A stretch of DNA of 64,000 bases. Source: Agarilytica sp045430345. Lineage in GTDB: Bacteria > Pseudomonadota > Gammaproteobacteria > Pseudomonadales > Cellvibrionaceae. The notes beneath the pieces are model-generated. The model saw only the letters and a program-made list of their open reading frames with translations. It made no database searches and was not told where the DNA came from. Positions 9,951-19,626 of the stretch are shown in pieces. Made by a program: the position numbers and the translations under genes. Location of the stretch: positions 310,001 through 374,000 of the forward strand of contig JAILXT010000002.1 of NCBI GenBank assembly GCA_045430345.1, written 5' to 3'. The stretch's first letter is position 1. Each line of letters starts with the position of its first letter.

Positions 9951-11189
9951 GTGACAGAACGACTATATGTTCGACAGATAACCGAGAATCACTGGCAGTG
10001 GCGAATGCAGTTCGCTGATGGTTCGTGGGACGACGCTTTGCACGCGGGTACCTTAGAGCTGATGGCGGAGTCGATTCCTCATCTAGGCACCATGGTCTGC
10101 ATGTTGATGCCAGGATCGAAAGCGATCGTGCGAACCGTGCCTGTCGACGGCGCAGAGAAAAAACATTTAGCCAAGCTTGTTCCATACGATATGGAAGAAG
10201 AGCTTATTGATCCCGTTGAGGATTTGCATTTTTGCTTTGGTGATGTTGAAGATGATCAGGTTAATTTAGTTTACCTTAATCGCGCGGACGTTGAAGAAAG
10301 CCTTAAAGAGATTGAGCTTGTTAGCAGTGAAGTGCAGCACGTCTTTCCCGAATATTTATTACTTAACTTGGCAGGTGCTGCGGCGACCTTAGTGCTGGAC
10401 GGCGAAACCGTTATTGCAAAATTTTCGGCAGGTACAGGCTTCGCGATTGAAATTAATGTTGCTCCCATGGTATTGGAAAGTTTAAGTGCCGATCTTGAAC
10501 TAAATGAGGCCTCGATTCATTTGGTGGCTGACTCCGCGGAAGGTTTATCGTTGTTAAAAACGTGTTTGCCTGAGGCGTGGTTACAAAGTGAATCGATAGA
10601 TATAGCCGAGCAGGAAGGGTGTTTTTGGGATTGTCTCGACGATGATCTTATTGTCAACCCACTTAATATCCGTTCTGGTGACTTCGCGCGGAAACTCCCC
10701 ATCGATCGTTGGTGGAAGATGTGGCAAATGCCGGTGTATGTGGCGGCTGCTGCGTTTGCCTTATCTTTTATCGTCAATTTTTCCGCTTATTTGTCAGCGA
10801 AAAATGAAGGCAAAGCTATTCGAAGTCAAATCCAGGAGGTGTATTTGAAAGCTGTCCCCAAGGGGCGTAAAGGCGATGAAGAAAATCGATTAAAAAGTTT
10901 GTTACGTGGTAAGGGCGGAGAGTCGAGCAGTAACGAACCTACGAATCTTGTGGTGATGTTAGGCGGCTTATCTACAGCCATGTCTCAACGAAAAGATATC
11001 CAGATGTCGAATTTTCGTTACAACGGTGAACAAAAAGAATTGCAGTTGAATATTGAAGTCAAAGGGCTTGGCGAGTTAGGTAGCTTTAGAGAATTACTGG
11101 CGAATAACGGTTTAAAGTCTGGTTCACCTCGTACCAGTCGCCAGGGTGATATTTATCAAGCCAATATCAAGTTAACGGAGAAGAACTAA
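9951..11189 (+). CDS. gspL: Type II secretion protein GspL
   Basis: Bitopic inner-membrane protein that recruits GspE to the platform. 412 residues. The N-terminal cytoplasmic actin-like domain (about 1-240) begins TERLYVRQITENHWQW. A single membrane segment lies near 262-282 (MPVYVAAAAFALSFIVNFSA), and a periplasmic ferredoxin-like domain follows. The start codon is GTG at 9951. The stop overlaps the gspM start (TAATG). Confidence 0.93.
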   Translation: MTERLYVRQITENHWQWRMQFADGSWDDALHAGTLELMAESIPHLGTMVCMLMPGSKAIVRTVPVDGAEKKHLAKLVPYDMEEELIDPVEDLHFCFGDVEDDQVNLVYLNRADVEESLKEIELVSSEVQHVFPEYLLLNLAGAAATLVLDGETVIAKFSAGTGFAIEINVAPMVLESLSADLELNEASIHLVADSAEGLSLLKTCLPEAWLQSESIDIAEQEGCFWDCLDDDLIVNPLNIRSGDFARKLPIDRWWKMWQMPVYVAAAAFALSFIVNFSAYLSAKNEGKAIRSQIQEVYLKAVPKGRKGDEENRLKSLLRGKGGESSSNEPTNLVVMLGGLSTAMSQRKDIQMSNFRYNGEQKELQLNIEVKGLGELGSFRELLANNGLKSGSPRTSRQGDIYQANIKLTEKN

Positions 11190-11668
11190 TGGACGCGCTT
11201 AAAGAGTGGTGGTCTCAAGCATCTTCTCGCGATCAGCTTGCCTTGGTGATCGGCGGTGGTTTTTTGTCGTTGTATCTTCTTTTTATGGTGGTGCTCAGCC
11301 CCGTGCAAAATATGCGAGAAAAAGAAGAAACGAAAAATAACGCCTTGCGAAACTCCCTTGAAAATGTCCGTAGTTTAGCGGCACAAGTGATGGCGCAAAA
11401 GGCGACCGGCGGTAAAGAGAATAGTCGAGGATCGATTGAAAATATTGTGCAGCAAAGCGTCGCAGCTAAAGGCTTGCAAGTGGCGTCTATGGCAGCCAGC
11501 GGAAAAGACGGCGTGCGTTTACGTTTTGATGAAGCTAATTTCGAGAAAGTATTGCAATGGCTTTTTGAAATGGAAGTGACCCATAATTTTCGTATAAAAG
11601 ATTTGTCGGTAGCGTCAGCGTCAAACCCAGGTATGGTGACGATAAATTTACGTATACACAAAAACTAA
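11189..11668 (+). CDS. gspM: Type II secretion protein GspM
   Basis: Small bitopic partner of GspL. 159 residues. The cytoplasmic N-terminus is short (MDALKEWWSQASSRDQLAL), with one membrane segment around 18-40 and a periplasmic ferredoxin-like domain ending FRIKDLSVAS. Position after gspL with overlapping stop and start supports the call. Confidence 0.93.
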   Translation: MDALKEWWSQASSRDQLALVIGGGFLSLYLLFMVVLSPVQNMREKEETKNNALRNSLENVRSLAAQVMAQKATGGKENSRGSIENIVQQSVAAKGLQVASMAASGKDGVRLRFDEANFEKVLQWLFEMEVTHNFRIKDLSVASASNPGMVTINLRIHKN

Positions 11669-11692
11669 AACCCTATTAGATTTGAGTTAAAT

Positions 11693-12502
11693 ATGAGTGA
11701 TGCCAATACGCTAGCGACGCAAGATCAACTGCCAGCGCTGCTGCAATCTAGAGCACTTAAGCCGGCGTTGATCGCGGGACTCGTGGTGTACTTTTTATAT
11801 TTAATCGTTTCCATGGCGCCAGCACGTTACGCCGCCTGGGCAATTCATTCTGCCGCGCCCAATGTTTGGCTGACGAGTGTTCGCGGCACATTGTGGGATG
11901 GCCTTGCCGGCGGTGGGCAGGTAGATCTTGGTGATACATCGATATCTTTGGGCCAGGTACGTTGGTCACTAAATCCTTGGACGCTATTAACACTCAAACC
12001 CTGTATTCAGTTTGAAACGGAGTCCGGTGCTCAAGTCCTTTCTGGCAATATTTGTCAGAGTCCTTTTGGTGGCACCAAAATAAAAGATTTTTCTTTAGAT
12101 TTTCCCGTTTCAATGTTGAGTAGTATTGTGCCGGTCCACGGTTCGGGTCAATTTTCGGTGCAAATTATTAATGCAGATTTACGCGGAAAACGTGTTGATG
12201 CGTTAGATGCGCGATATAGCTGGCAAAATGCGAGCGTATATAACGGTGAAATATGGTGGTCTTTAGGGGCTTTCGGCGGTCAGGCTCGTGAGAGTGAAAA
12301 TGGCGGTATTACGGCTCAGGTTATGGATATAAGTGGTCCTCTGGGTGTGGATGTTCTTGCGAATTTCGTCATTGGAAGCGAGGTGTGGACAGCTGAAGGG
12401 ACGGTTAAGCCGGGTGAGGGCACTCCAGAACAGTTAGTTCAGGCGCTGCAGGTCATCGGCGAGGAGACCGAGCCGGGTACATATAAGGTTATGTGGCCTT
12501 AG
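11693..12502 (+). CDS. gspN: Type II secretion protein GspN
   Basis: GspN is an accessory inner-membrane protein of type II systems, found in only some lineages. 269 residues with one membrane segment near 24-43, then a periplasmic beta-rich domain with the family phrases VRGTLWDGLAGGG and VRWSLNPWTLLTLK. The C-terminus ends GTYKVMWP. It is 24 nt after gspM and 28 nt before apbE. Confidence 0.92.
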   Translation: MSDANTLATQDQLPALLQSRALKPALIAGLVVYFLYLIVSMAPARYAAWAIHSAAPNVWLTSVRGTLWDGLAGGGQVDLGDTSISLGQVRWSLNPWTLLTLKPCIQFETESGAQVLSGNICQSPFGGTKIKDFSLDFPVSMLSSIVPVHGSGQFSVQIINADLRGKRVDALDARYSWQNASVYNGEIWWSLGAFGGQARESENGGITAQVMDISGPLGVDVLANFVIGSEVWTAEGTVKPGEGTPEQLVQALQVIGEETEPGTYKVMWP

Positions 12503-12530
12503 TTTAATAAGTTCACAACGAGGTAATGTA

Positions 12531-13535
12531 ATGGTCAGTGCTAAAACCATAGCACTCGGAATAGCCGCGGTGGCCATTGCAATTACTGGCCAAGTTCACG
12601 GCGCCTGGCTGAGCGATACTCAATCGATTATGGGAACGGAAGTTACCGTGACCGCATGGCATAAAAAGGAAGCGGTGTTAGCGCAAGCGCTCAGTGACGT
12701 TATGGATGAAATGCGTCGTATTGATTCATCCCTGTCACCCTATAAGCCCGAAAGTGAACTCTCACTTGCTAATCGTAATGCCGTTGTCGCACCTTTCGCC
12801 GTTTCTGATGAGCTAGCCTTTCTCATTGATAAGTCTTTGTATTTTGGCCGCCTTAGTCATGGCGCGTTTGATATCACTTTTGCGTCGGTAGGCCGATATT
12901 ACGATTATCGGAATAAGCAGGTACCAGAAGATACAAAGCGACAAGCGCTTTTGTCTGCGATCGATTATCAACACGTTAAATTAAATAAACAAAAACAGAC
13001 TTTATTTTTTACCAACCCTCATGTTTATATTGACCTAGGTGGCATGGCGAAAGGTTATGCGGTTGACCGTGCTGCTGAGGTTTTAAAGGCTGCAGGCGTT
13101 GTTAATGCAACCGTCAGTGCTGGCGGCGATAGCCGCGTTATTGGCGACAAAATGGGGCGGCCGTGGATTATCGGCATCAAGAACCCACGGCAAAAAGCGG
13201 GGGAATCAGAAACCGTGATTCGAATGCCGCTGGAAAACGTTGCCGTATCGACCTCTGGTGATTATGAGCGTTTCTTTATTGAGGCGGCGTCAGGTGAACG
13301 AATTCACCATATCTTGAACCCTCGTACAGGTAGCTCAGCGAAAGGCGTGGTAAGCGTGACAATATTAGGTGATCTGGGCGTGGATACCGACCCTCTATCG
13401 ACTACAGTGTTTGTACTGGGTGTAGAAAAAGGTTTGGCCTTGGTCAATAGCTTAAAGGGTTTTGACTGTGTCATTATTGATAGCTTCGGCAATACCCATT
13501 ACAGCGACGGCTTATCCACCCCAAATGTGAACTAG
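12531..13535 (+). CDS. apbE: Exported FAD:protein FMN transferase (ApbE family)
   Basis: ApbE enzymes attach FMN from FAD to a Ser or Thr of exported redox proteins. 334 residues. A signal peptide ends near VHG-AW at residue 24 with no lipobox Cys, so the protein should be soluble in the periplasm. Family motifs are clear: IMGTEVTVTAWHK, SLSPYKPESELSLANR, VYIDLGGMAKGYAVDRAAEVL, NATVSAGGDSRVIG and the C-terminal DPLSTTVFVLG metal-binding region. It follows gspN by 28 nt on the same strand and looks co-transcribed with the secretion operon. That is an unusual neighbour. No flavinylated acceptor domain is evident next to it. Confidence 0.93.
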   Translation: MVSAKTIALGIAAVAIAITGQVHGAWLSDTQSIMGTEVTVTAWHKKEAVLAQALSDVMDEMRRIDSSLSPYKPESELSLANRNAVVAPFAVSDELAFLIDKSLYFGRLSHGAFDITFASVGRYYDYRNKQVPEDTKRQALLSAIDYQHVKLNKQKQTLFFTNPHVYIDLGGMAKGYAVDRAAEVLKAAGVVNATVSAGGDSRVIGDKMGRPWIIGIKNPRQKAGESETVIRMPLENVAVSTSGDYERFFIEAASGERIHHILNPRTGSSAKGVVSVTILGDLGVDTDPLSTTVFVLGVEKGLALVNSLKGFDCVIIDSFGNTHYSDGLSTPNVN

Positions 13536-13857
13536 GGCGCAAAACAGGTAAGATATGTCGAATTTGGCATAAAACCTGATGGTTTAATAACTCAGCTGAT
13601 TATAGCGGCCGGTTTTTTTACAGTTTTAGTGGGATACACGTTTAAAAAACCTAATAAATATACCGAAAACGCGTGGATCATCGCCGAAATACGAGGAATG
13701 GAAACGAAAGCGGGTAATCTCAGTAAAAAAAGATACTAAAAGCTACAAGAATAACGAAGTACGACACTAACGATGGCAGTTCCTGGGGGCGCCTAAGCGC
13801 GTAGGCCATCGACCACGACCCTCTAACAAATAAACAGATGTGACGCCGAGTGCCACT
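13536..13857. promoter_or_regulatory. Intergenic region with folding potential before the TPR/TolQR operon
   Basis: 322 bp with no gene. It should contain the end of the gsp-apbE transcript and the promoter or leader of the downstream operon. CGATGGC (13771-13777) can pair with GCCATCG (13805-13811), and GCCTA (13791-13795) with TAGGC (13802-13806); the two are competing or nested. A T7 run at about 13613-13619 follows GCGGCCGG but lacks a good stem. I do not match it to a known riboswitch. Confidence 0.35.
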
Positions 13858-14640
13858 ATGTATCAAATTTTGACAAACAGACTGACAAAACATGTAAGTT
13901 GTCGCGTATTGATTGTGCTGATGTGCTTATTTGCTACGTCCGTATATGCACAGGATGAAGAAGGTTTTGACGCGGGGGACGCAGAATCAGTAGAGACGGC
14001 AAGCGAGGGCGCAGACCTTGATGCGGCCTTAGAAGAGACCCTGGAAGATGAACAGTTGCAGGCTGATCTGGGCGACGAGGCTTCTGCTGATACGCCAGAT
14101 AACGAAAATAAACTGGAAGAAATCGACGAAGCCGATGTGACCTATCAAGATGAAGGTCAGGATGCGAAAGAGGAAGAGCAGACTGAAACGGCAACGCCCT
14201 TAAGTGAAGAAGTGGAAGACCTCAAGAAAGCCGCGCTAGAGCTTAATCGTGATTTGTTGATCCTTGAAGAAGAATTGCTTTTCCCTGCGAATTCTCAGAT
14301 TGTGGTGTTCGTTTCCTTGGATGTGGGTAAATACTTTGCGCTAGATTCGGTGAAGCTACTGATCGATGACAAGTTGATCGCTAGTCATTTATATACCCGT
14401 CGACAAAACGCTGCCTTAACGCTCGGCGGTATTCAGCGCTTATATCTCGGCAACTTAAAATCGGGTGAACATGAAGTTACGGCATTTTTTGTGGGTATGG
14501 GCCCAGATAACCGTGAGTACAAGCGTGGTGCCACTATCATTATTGATAAAGATGACGACCCCAAATTACTTGAACTGAAAGTTCGAGATTCTTCTGCGAA
14601 CATGCAGCCGGAATTCGAATTTGAAGAATGGCAGCTGTGA
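13858..14640 (+). CDS. Exported acidic/coiled protein, first gene of TPR-TolQR operon
   Basis: About 260 residues from ATG 13858; a GTG at 13840 in the same frame is an alternative. A Sec signal peptide ends near VYA-QD at residue 31. Then comes a long acidic low-complexity region (about 32-125). A short coiled stretch (EEVEDLKKAALELNRDLLILEEELLF, about 125-150) follows. The C-terminal beta-rich domain includes VVFVSLDVGKYFALDSVKL and KSGEHEVTAFFVG. The beta domain looks like a small periplasmic adhesion or sandwich fold. Its last 13 nt overlap the next gene. I do not recognise a named family. Confidence 0.75.
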   Translation: MYQILTNRLTKHVSCRVLIVLMCLFATSVYAQDEEGFDAGDAESVETASEGADLDAALEETLEDEQLQADLGDEASADTPDNENKLEEIDEADVTYQDEGQDAKEEEQTETATPLSEEVEDLKKAALELNRDLLILEEELLFPANSQIVVFVSLDVGKYFALDSVKLLIDDKLIASHLYTRRQNAALTLGGIQRLYLGNLKSGEHEVTAFFVGMGPDNREYKRGATIIIDKDDDPKLLELKVRDSSANMQPEFEFEEWQL

Positions 14641-16718
14641 CGCTAAGACTCCTATTAATTCCCCTTATAGTTTTTCTTTGCGCGGCGGACGTTAGCGCTA
14701 AGAAAAAGTTACGGGCTGTCGAAGACATGCGGTATGGCGTGGCGCTCTACTATTATTATCAGGGCGACTATCTTTCGGCGCTCACAGAATTGTTGGTCGC
14801 TAAAGAGCGTGGGGGTATCCAAGGGCATGGCGATAACCCAGAGATTATGGAAGGGGGGTTTTCCCTCGGTTTTGGTTTGGAACGCCATGCGAGTGAAATT
14901 TTTGAACGCCTCTTACAGGAAAACCGTTCAAAGCGTTCTCGGGATGCCGCCTGGTTTTTCTTGTCCAAATTACGTTACCTGCGTAATGATTGGGAGGGTG
15001 CGGAAGCCGCGCTAAGTAAGGTCAGGGCAAGACCCAGTGGCGAGATTCGCTCCGAGGTTTATGCGCACCAAATCAATCTCGCCATTCAGCAAGACAACTT
15101 AGACCTTGCGGAAAAACTTTTCAAAAAGAAACGCCCTAATCAAGATTGGTTGCCCTATATCTATTACAACCTTGGGGCGGCTTACGCAAGGCGCGGTAAT
15201 TTCGACCAAGCGATAAAAAATTTCGAAAACCTCACCTTCGAGCAATATCCTACGGATGAGCTACGTGCACTGTACGATAAAGCCATGACATCTGCAGGTT
15301 ATGCTTATCTTGTTACAAAGCAATATGAAAAAGCGATCTCTCAATTTTCATTAGTCCGTTTAACCAGTGCGCATTCAAATAGAGCTTTGTTAGGTTATGG
15401 GTGGGCCGCTGCGGAGCTTGGGCAGTTTGAAGAAGCGCTTAAGCCATGGAATTATTTAGCGAAAAGCTCATTAGCAGATGAAAACAGCCAAGAAGCCTTG
15501 ATCGCGGTGCCTTACGCCTATGAAAAGCTGGGATCCTCTGGTTTGGCCTTGGCTCACTTTGAGCTAGCAGAACAAAACTTTCTTGAGGAAATGAAACGTC
15601 TTGAAGGTGTGATCGAAGGGCTTCAAGGTGATCAATTGCTTAATGCATTAAAAATTGAGCGCAGTAGTGGAATGGACTGGCTTAAGAATGTCCGGGATAA
15701 CCAAGTCTCCCCCCAATTAGGCTACTTAGCTGATTTATTTTCTCGGGAAGATTTTCAGGGTTTGGTGCAAGAGCTTCGCGATCTCGTGGGTATCCGCGAA
15801 GATTTCATCCTCTGGCAAGAAAAACTGCAGTTTTATGGCAACCTCATGCATGAGCGTGAAACGGGCCGTAATAAAAAAGCAGAAGAGCTTGCTGCACGTG
15901 AGCTGACGGACAGTATTAAACGCATGAAAGCCAAGCGCGCACGATTGGCGAGAAGAATTGAAGAGATTGCCGCAACTAAAGATTATTTCGCGCTCGCAAA
16001 TGCGGATGAGAAAGATCTCATTAATCGTGTTAAGCGGTCGCAAAAAAATATTGAACGTGTACGTGCAACAGACCCATTTATTGATGAGAGTGAAGAAGCC
16101 GTGCGTCGTTACCATGGTGTATTGCTGTGGGATGCCAGTGAACAATATTCGGATCGTCTATGGCGGGCAGTAAAGACGCTCAACCTGCTAGACAAAACAT
16201 TAGCGACCGTGACGAGAAACCACGAAAAAGTGCAGTTTCTTATCGATAACCCTCAGGATCTATTGCCCATTAGAAACCGCATGACGGATGCGCAGGTGCG
16301 CCTCGATACTATGTCAGCACGCACCGATGTCATCATCGCGAAAACGCAAGATGATTTACGCCGTCAAACGACGGAGGTGCTTCATGAGCAACGGAAGCGT
16401 TTGAATCATTACATTGCTCAAAGTCGACTCTCTATGGCGCGCTTGTACGATAAATCGCTTCAGGCAGATCTAGAGCAGGCGGTTAAAAATGTAAATGAAT
16501 ACGAAGCCGAGCGCGCGAAAACGCTAGAAGAAGCAGACGAGGCTGAAGCGAATAGTGACACTGATGCAGAAGTGGAGGGGGCAAAGTCTTCCGATAGCGC
16601 AGATCCGGAGCCAGTGGCAATGGACAATGAGTCAGACGTAACCGAGACGAAAGAGACCGATGAATCGGAAGATCAATCGTCTAATGATGAGGCTCTAATA
16701 GAGCCGGAGGCGCAATAA
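14628..16718 (+). CDS. Exported TPR protein with C-terminal coiled coil
   Basis: 696 residues. The N-terminal signal peptide ends near VSA-KK. TPR-like helical repeats cover about residues 35-310, for example YYNLGAAYARRGNFDQAIKNFENL and GYAYLVTKQYEKAISQFSLV. A charged coiled-coil region occupies 310-640 (RKRLNHYIAQSRLSMARLYDKS), and the tail is acidic and disordered. It probably acts in the periplasm as a scaffold. It overlaps the previous gene by 13 nt and is followed 1 nt later by a TPR lipoprotein. Composition recalls the periplasmic TPR components of Myxococcus Glt complexes, but orthology is not shown. Confidence 0.8.
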   Translation: MAAVTLRLLLIPLIVFLCAADVSAKKKLRAVEDMRYGVALYYYYQGDYLSALTELLVAKERGGIQGHGDNPEIMEGGFSLGFGLERHASEIFERLLQENRSKRSRDAAWFFLSKLRYLRNDWEGAEAALSKVRARPSGEIRSEVYAHQINLAIQQDNLDLAEKLFKKKRPNQDWLPYIYYNLGAAYARRGNFDQAIKNFENLTFEQYPTDELRALYDKAMTSAGYAYLVTKQYEKAISQFSLVRLTSAHSNRALLGYGWAAAELGQFEEALKPWNYLAKSSLADENSQEALIAVPYAYEKLGSSGLALAHFELAEQNFLEEMKRLEGVIEGLQGDQLLNALKIERSSGMDWLKNVRDNQVSPQLGYLADLFSREDFQGLVQELRDLVGIREDFILWQEKLQFYGNLMHERETGRNKKAEELAARELTDSIKRMKAKRARLARRIEEIAATKDYFALANADEKDLINRVKRSQKNIERVRATDPFIDESEEAVRRYHGVLLWDASEQYSDRLWRAVKTLNLLDKTLATVTRNHEKVQFLIDNPQDLLPIRNRMTDAQVRLDTMSARTDVIIAKTQDDLRRQTTEVLHEQRKRLNHYIAQSRLSMARLYDKSLQADLEQAVKNVNEYEAERAKTLEEADEAEANSDTDAEVEGAKSSDSADPEPVAMDNESDVTETKETDESEDQSSNDEALIEPEAQ

Positions 16719-16719
16719 T

Positions 16720-19626
16720 ATGTTGTTGCGTCGGGGCTTGGTTGTGTTGTCGTGTGTGTGGCTTGTCAATTGCACCGTACTTCAGTCGATTACCGAAAAA
16801 GAAGATACGGGCCCCAATTACGGAAAAACCTTAGCGGATTTGGATGCTGTGGACGTTCCAGACGAATTAGACCCAGTACCGGTCACCACCATTGATCGTA
16901 TCGAAGAAAGCTATCGCGCGGCATTGACCGTGGCGAAAGATCCGAGCGTTCGGCACCGAATTTTAACGCGTCTGGCTGACCTTGAAATGGCGCGCAGCGA
17001 GCAGCGTCAGCTTAATCTTGTAGACCAACAAAATTATTTTAATAGCGCGATTGATATGTATTCGGAACTGTTAGTTTTGAATACCGAGCGTCAAGGCGAG
17101 CCAGGTACGCCGACGAATGAGCGTTTGCTTTATCAACTGTCAAAGGCTTATGCTCTTGATGGTCGTATGGAAGAGTCAAACGAAATTCTTGCCTCATTGG
17201 TGACGGAATTTCCCGAATCACCGTTTGCCGCAGAAGCCGATTTCCGGCGTGCAGAAAAAGCGTTCAGTGACGGTGATTATAAAGCGGCGGAAACGCTATA
17301 TGCGACGGTTGTTTCTGCCGGTACAGAAACCCCCTTTTATTTAAATGCGGTATACAAGCATGGTTGGTCGCAATTTAAACGTAACCGATATCGCGCTTCA
17401 ATAAAATCATTTACGGAAGTGTTAGATCGTAGTCTCGAAGAAGGGAAACCTGAAAGTGAATTAACCAATACACAGCGAAATATGTCGAATGACACTTTGC
17501 GTGTATTAAGTATTGCATTTTCGTATATAGATGGTGCCCAGACGATTACGGATGTGTATGAAAAGCTAGGGCCGCGTCATTATCAATATCGTCTTTATAT
17601 GGCATTGGGCAACTTGTATCTAGAAAAACGTCGTTATCGTGATAGTGCAGATACATACCGTCATTACGTACAGCATTTCCCGAATACCGATCCAGCACCC
17701 GCCTTTAGTGTGAAGGCGATCGAGGTTTATGGGTTGGGAGGCTTTCCGAGCATGATTTTGCCGGCGAAAGAAGAGTACGTGAAAAACTACGGTGCTTATA
17801 GCCAATTTTGGGCCGACCGAGACGATGAGAAGCGCGCGATTATTACACCCAAGCTAGCCGTATATCTCGATGAATTGTCCAGTTACTACCATGCCCGTGC
17901 ACTGGCGCTTGTGAAGCTAGATAAAAAATACCAAGCAAAAAAAGCAGCGGGTAAGAAAGTAAAACGAAAAGATAAGCCCGCACCGGCGCGGCCTGAATTT
18001 TTGAAAGCAGCAGCGTTATATGAAGAGTTTGTATTTACGTTTCCAAAAGATTCTCGTACTCCAGAGATGTCATATCTCATGGGTGAATCGTTTTATTCTG
18101 CTGGTGAGCTTGCTAAAGCGGTTACGGCATATGAAACAGTTGCATACAACTACCTAGATCCTAAACGTGGTGCCGAAGCCGGTTTCTCTGCCGTGATCAC
18201 TTTACAAGAGCTAATGGATAAAACGGCGAATGATCCGAACTTGGCAACGCAACACGCAACATGGCGAGATCATAAAATAGAAAGTGCTATCAGTTTTGCA
18301 GATTATTACCCTAACGATAAGCGTGCCGTAGAAATCTTGACCGCTTCAGCACAAGCCATATTCGAGAAAGGTGAATTTCAGCGCGCCGCTGAAATCGCAA
18401 CGCGGATTGCGCAATGGCAGCCCCGCCCTGCAGATAAGCTAATAAAGTCGGCATGGTTAATTGTGGCGCATAGTAATTTCGATTTGGAGCAATACGCTGA
18501 AGCAGAATTTGGCTATAAGCAGCTGCTAGATTTCTTACCGAAAACAGATACAGACCGCCCTCAAATTATTGAGCGCGTAGCCGCTGCCATATACAAGCAA
18601 ACTGAAGTGCAAGTGGTTGCGGGTGAGCTTGCGCCGGCAGTAGACCGTTTATTGAGTATTCGTCAATTGGCGCCAGGCAGCGAAATAGCGACAACCGCAC
18701 AATATGATGCGGCGAATCATTTGATTGAATTAAAGGATTGGGCACGCGCAGAAAAAGTGTTGCTAGATTTTAAAGTTCGTTATCCGGCCCACGCATTAAT
18801 CGCGACCCTCGCGCCGAAGTTTGCATTTATTTATCAAGAGTCTAAGCAGTGGGGTAAGGCCGCGAATGCGTTAAGCGATATGGCAAAAAATGCGACAACG
18901 GACGAGGAGCGACGTCAGGCCCTTTATCTATCTGCAGAGCTATATGAAAAGTCGGGCAACCTCGCTACTGCGTTGGATCGATATCGCGATTATGCCAATA
19001 AATATCCACAGCCCTTTGATATCGCGACGGAAGCGCGTTTTCATTTGGTAGAACTCTACGGTAAAACCAAACAAGAGAGTAAGCGTAATTATTGGTTGAA
19101 GAAACTGATTGAAGAAGATGCGAAAGCCGGAAGTTCCCGCACTGGGCGTTCTAAATTCTTAGCGGCCTTCGCCACAGCAAAATTTGCAGACGATGAATTT
19201 GCGCGCTATGAGCGTATAAAACTGAGCTTGCCATTGAAGAAGAGTTTAAAGAAAAAGCGTAAAGCATTGGATGTAACACTGAAAAGTTATCGTAAAGTAC
19301 TGAAATACGGCGTTGCAGAATTTGCGACGCAAGCGAATCACCGTATTGGCAATATCTATATTCAATTGTCTAAAGATTTAATGAATTCTCAACGCCCTAA
19401 AGGCTTGGATGATTTAGCCCTCGAACAATATGAAATTCTTTTGGAAGAGCAGGCGTTGCCTTTCGAGGAAAAAGCAATCGGTATTTTAGCGTCCAACGCA
19501 GAGCGTTCGTGGGGCGGCTTGTATGATGATTGGGTGAAAGAAAGCTTTGATGCTTTGGCAAAAATATTGCCAGCACGCTATGGGAAAAAAGAAGCGAAAG
19601 TGGAGTTTAGTGATGCGATATTCTAA
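16720..19626 (+). CDS. Very large TPR lipoprotein
   Basis: 968 residues. The lipobox LVNC puts the lipidated Cys near residue 18, so the protein should be anchored in a membrane, most likely the outer one. Almost the whole length is tetratricopeptide-like helical repeats, for example RHYQYRLYMALGNLYLEKRRYRDSADTYRHYV and SYLMGESFYSAGELAKAVTAYETV. A Lys-rich insert lies near 405-425. Such proteins serve as protein-binding scaffolds (compare BamD, or GltE and related gliding proteins). The stop at 19624 overlaps the start of the next lipoprotein gene. It is larger than typical lipoprotein TPR scaffolds. Confidence 0.82.
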   Translation: MLLRRGLVVLSCVWLVNCTVLQSITEKEDTGPNYGKTLADLDAVDVPDELDPVPVTTIDRIEESYRAALTVAKDPSVRHRILTRLADLEMARSEQRQLNLVDQQNYFNSAIDMYSELLVLNTERQGEPGTPTNERLLYQLSKAYALDGRMEESNEILASLVTEFPESPFAAEADFRRAEKAFSDGDYKAAETLYATVVSAGTETPFYLNAVYKHGWSQFKRNRYRASIKSFTEVLDRSLEEGKPESELTNTQRNMSNDTLRVLSIAFSYIDGAQTITDVYEKLGPRHYQYRLYMALGNLYLEKRRYRDSADTYRHYVQHFPNTDPAPAFSVKAIEVYGLGGFPSMILPAKEEYVKNYGAYSQFWADRDDEKRAIITPKLAVYLDELSSYYHARALALVKLDKKYQAKKAAGKKVKRKDKPAPARPEFLKAAALYEEFVFTFPKDSRTPEMSYLMGESFYSAGELAKAVTAYETVAYNYLDPKRGAEAGFSAVITLQELMDKTANDPNLATQHATWRDHKIESAISFADYYPNDKRAVEILTASAQAIFEKGEFQRAAEIATRIAQWQPRPADKLIKSAWLIVAHSNFDLEQYAEAEFGYKQLLDFLPKTDTDRPQIIERVAAAIYKQTEVQVVAGELAPAVDRLLSIRQLAPGSEIATTAQYDAANHLIELKDWARAEKVLLDFKVRYPAHALIATLAPKFAFIYQESKQWGKAANALSDMAKNATTDEERRQALYLSAELYEKSGNLATALDRYRDYANKYPQPFDIATEARFHLVELYGKTKQESKRNYWLKKLIEEDAKAGSSRTGRSKFLAAFATAKFADDEFARYERIKLSLPLKKSLKKKRKALDVTLKSYRKVLKYGVAEFATQANHRIGNIYIQLSKDLMNSQRPKGLDDLALEQYEILLEEQALPFEEKAIGILASNAERSWGGLYDDWVKESFDALAKILPARYGKKEAKVEFSDAIF

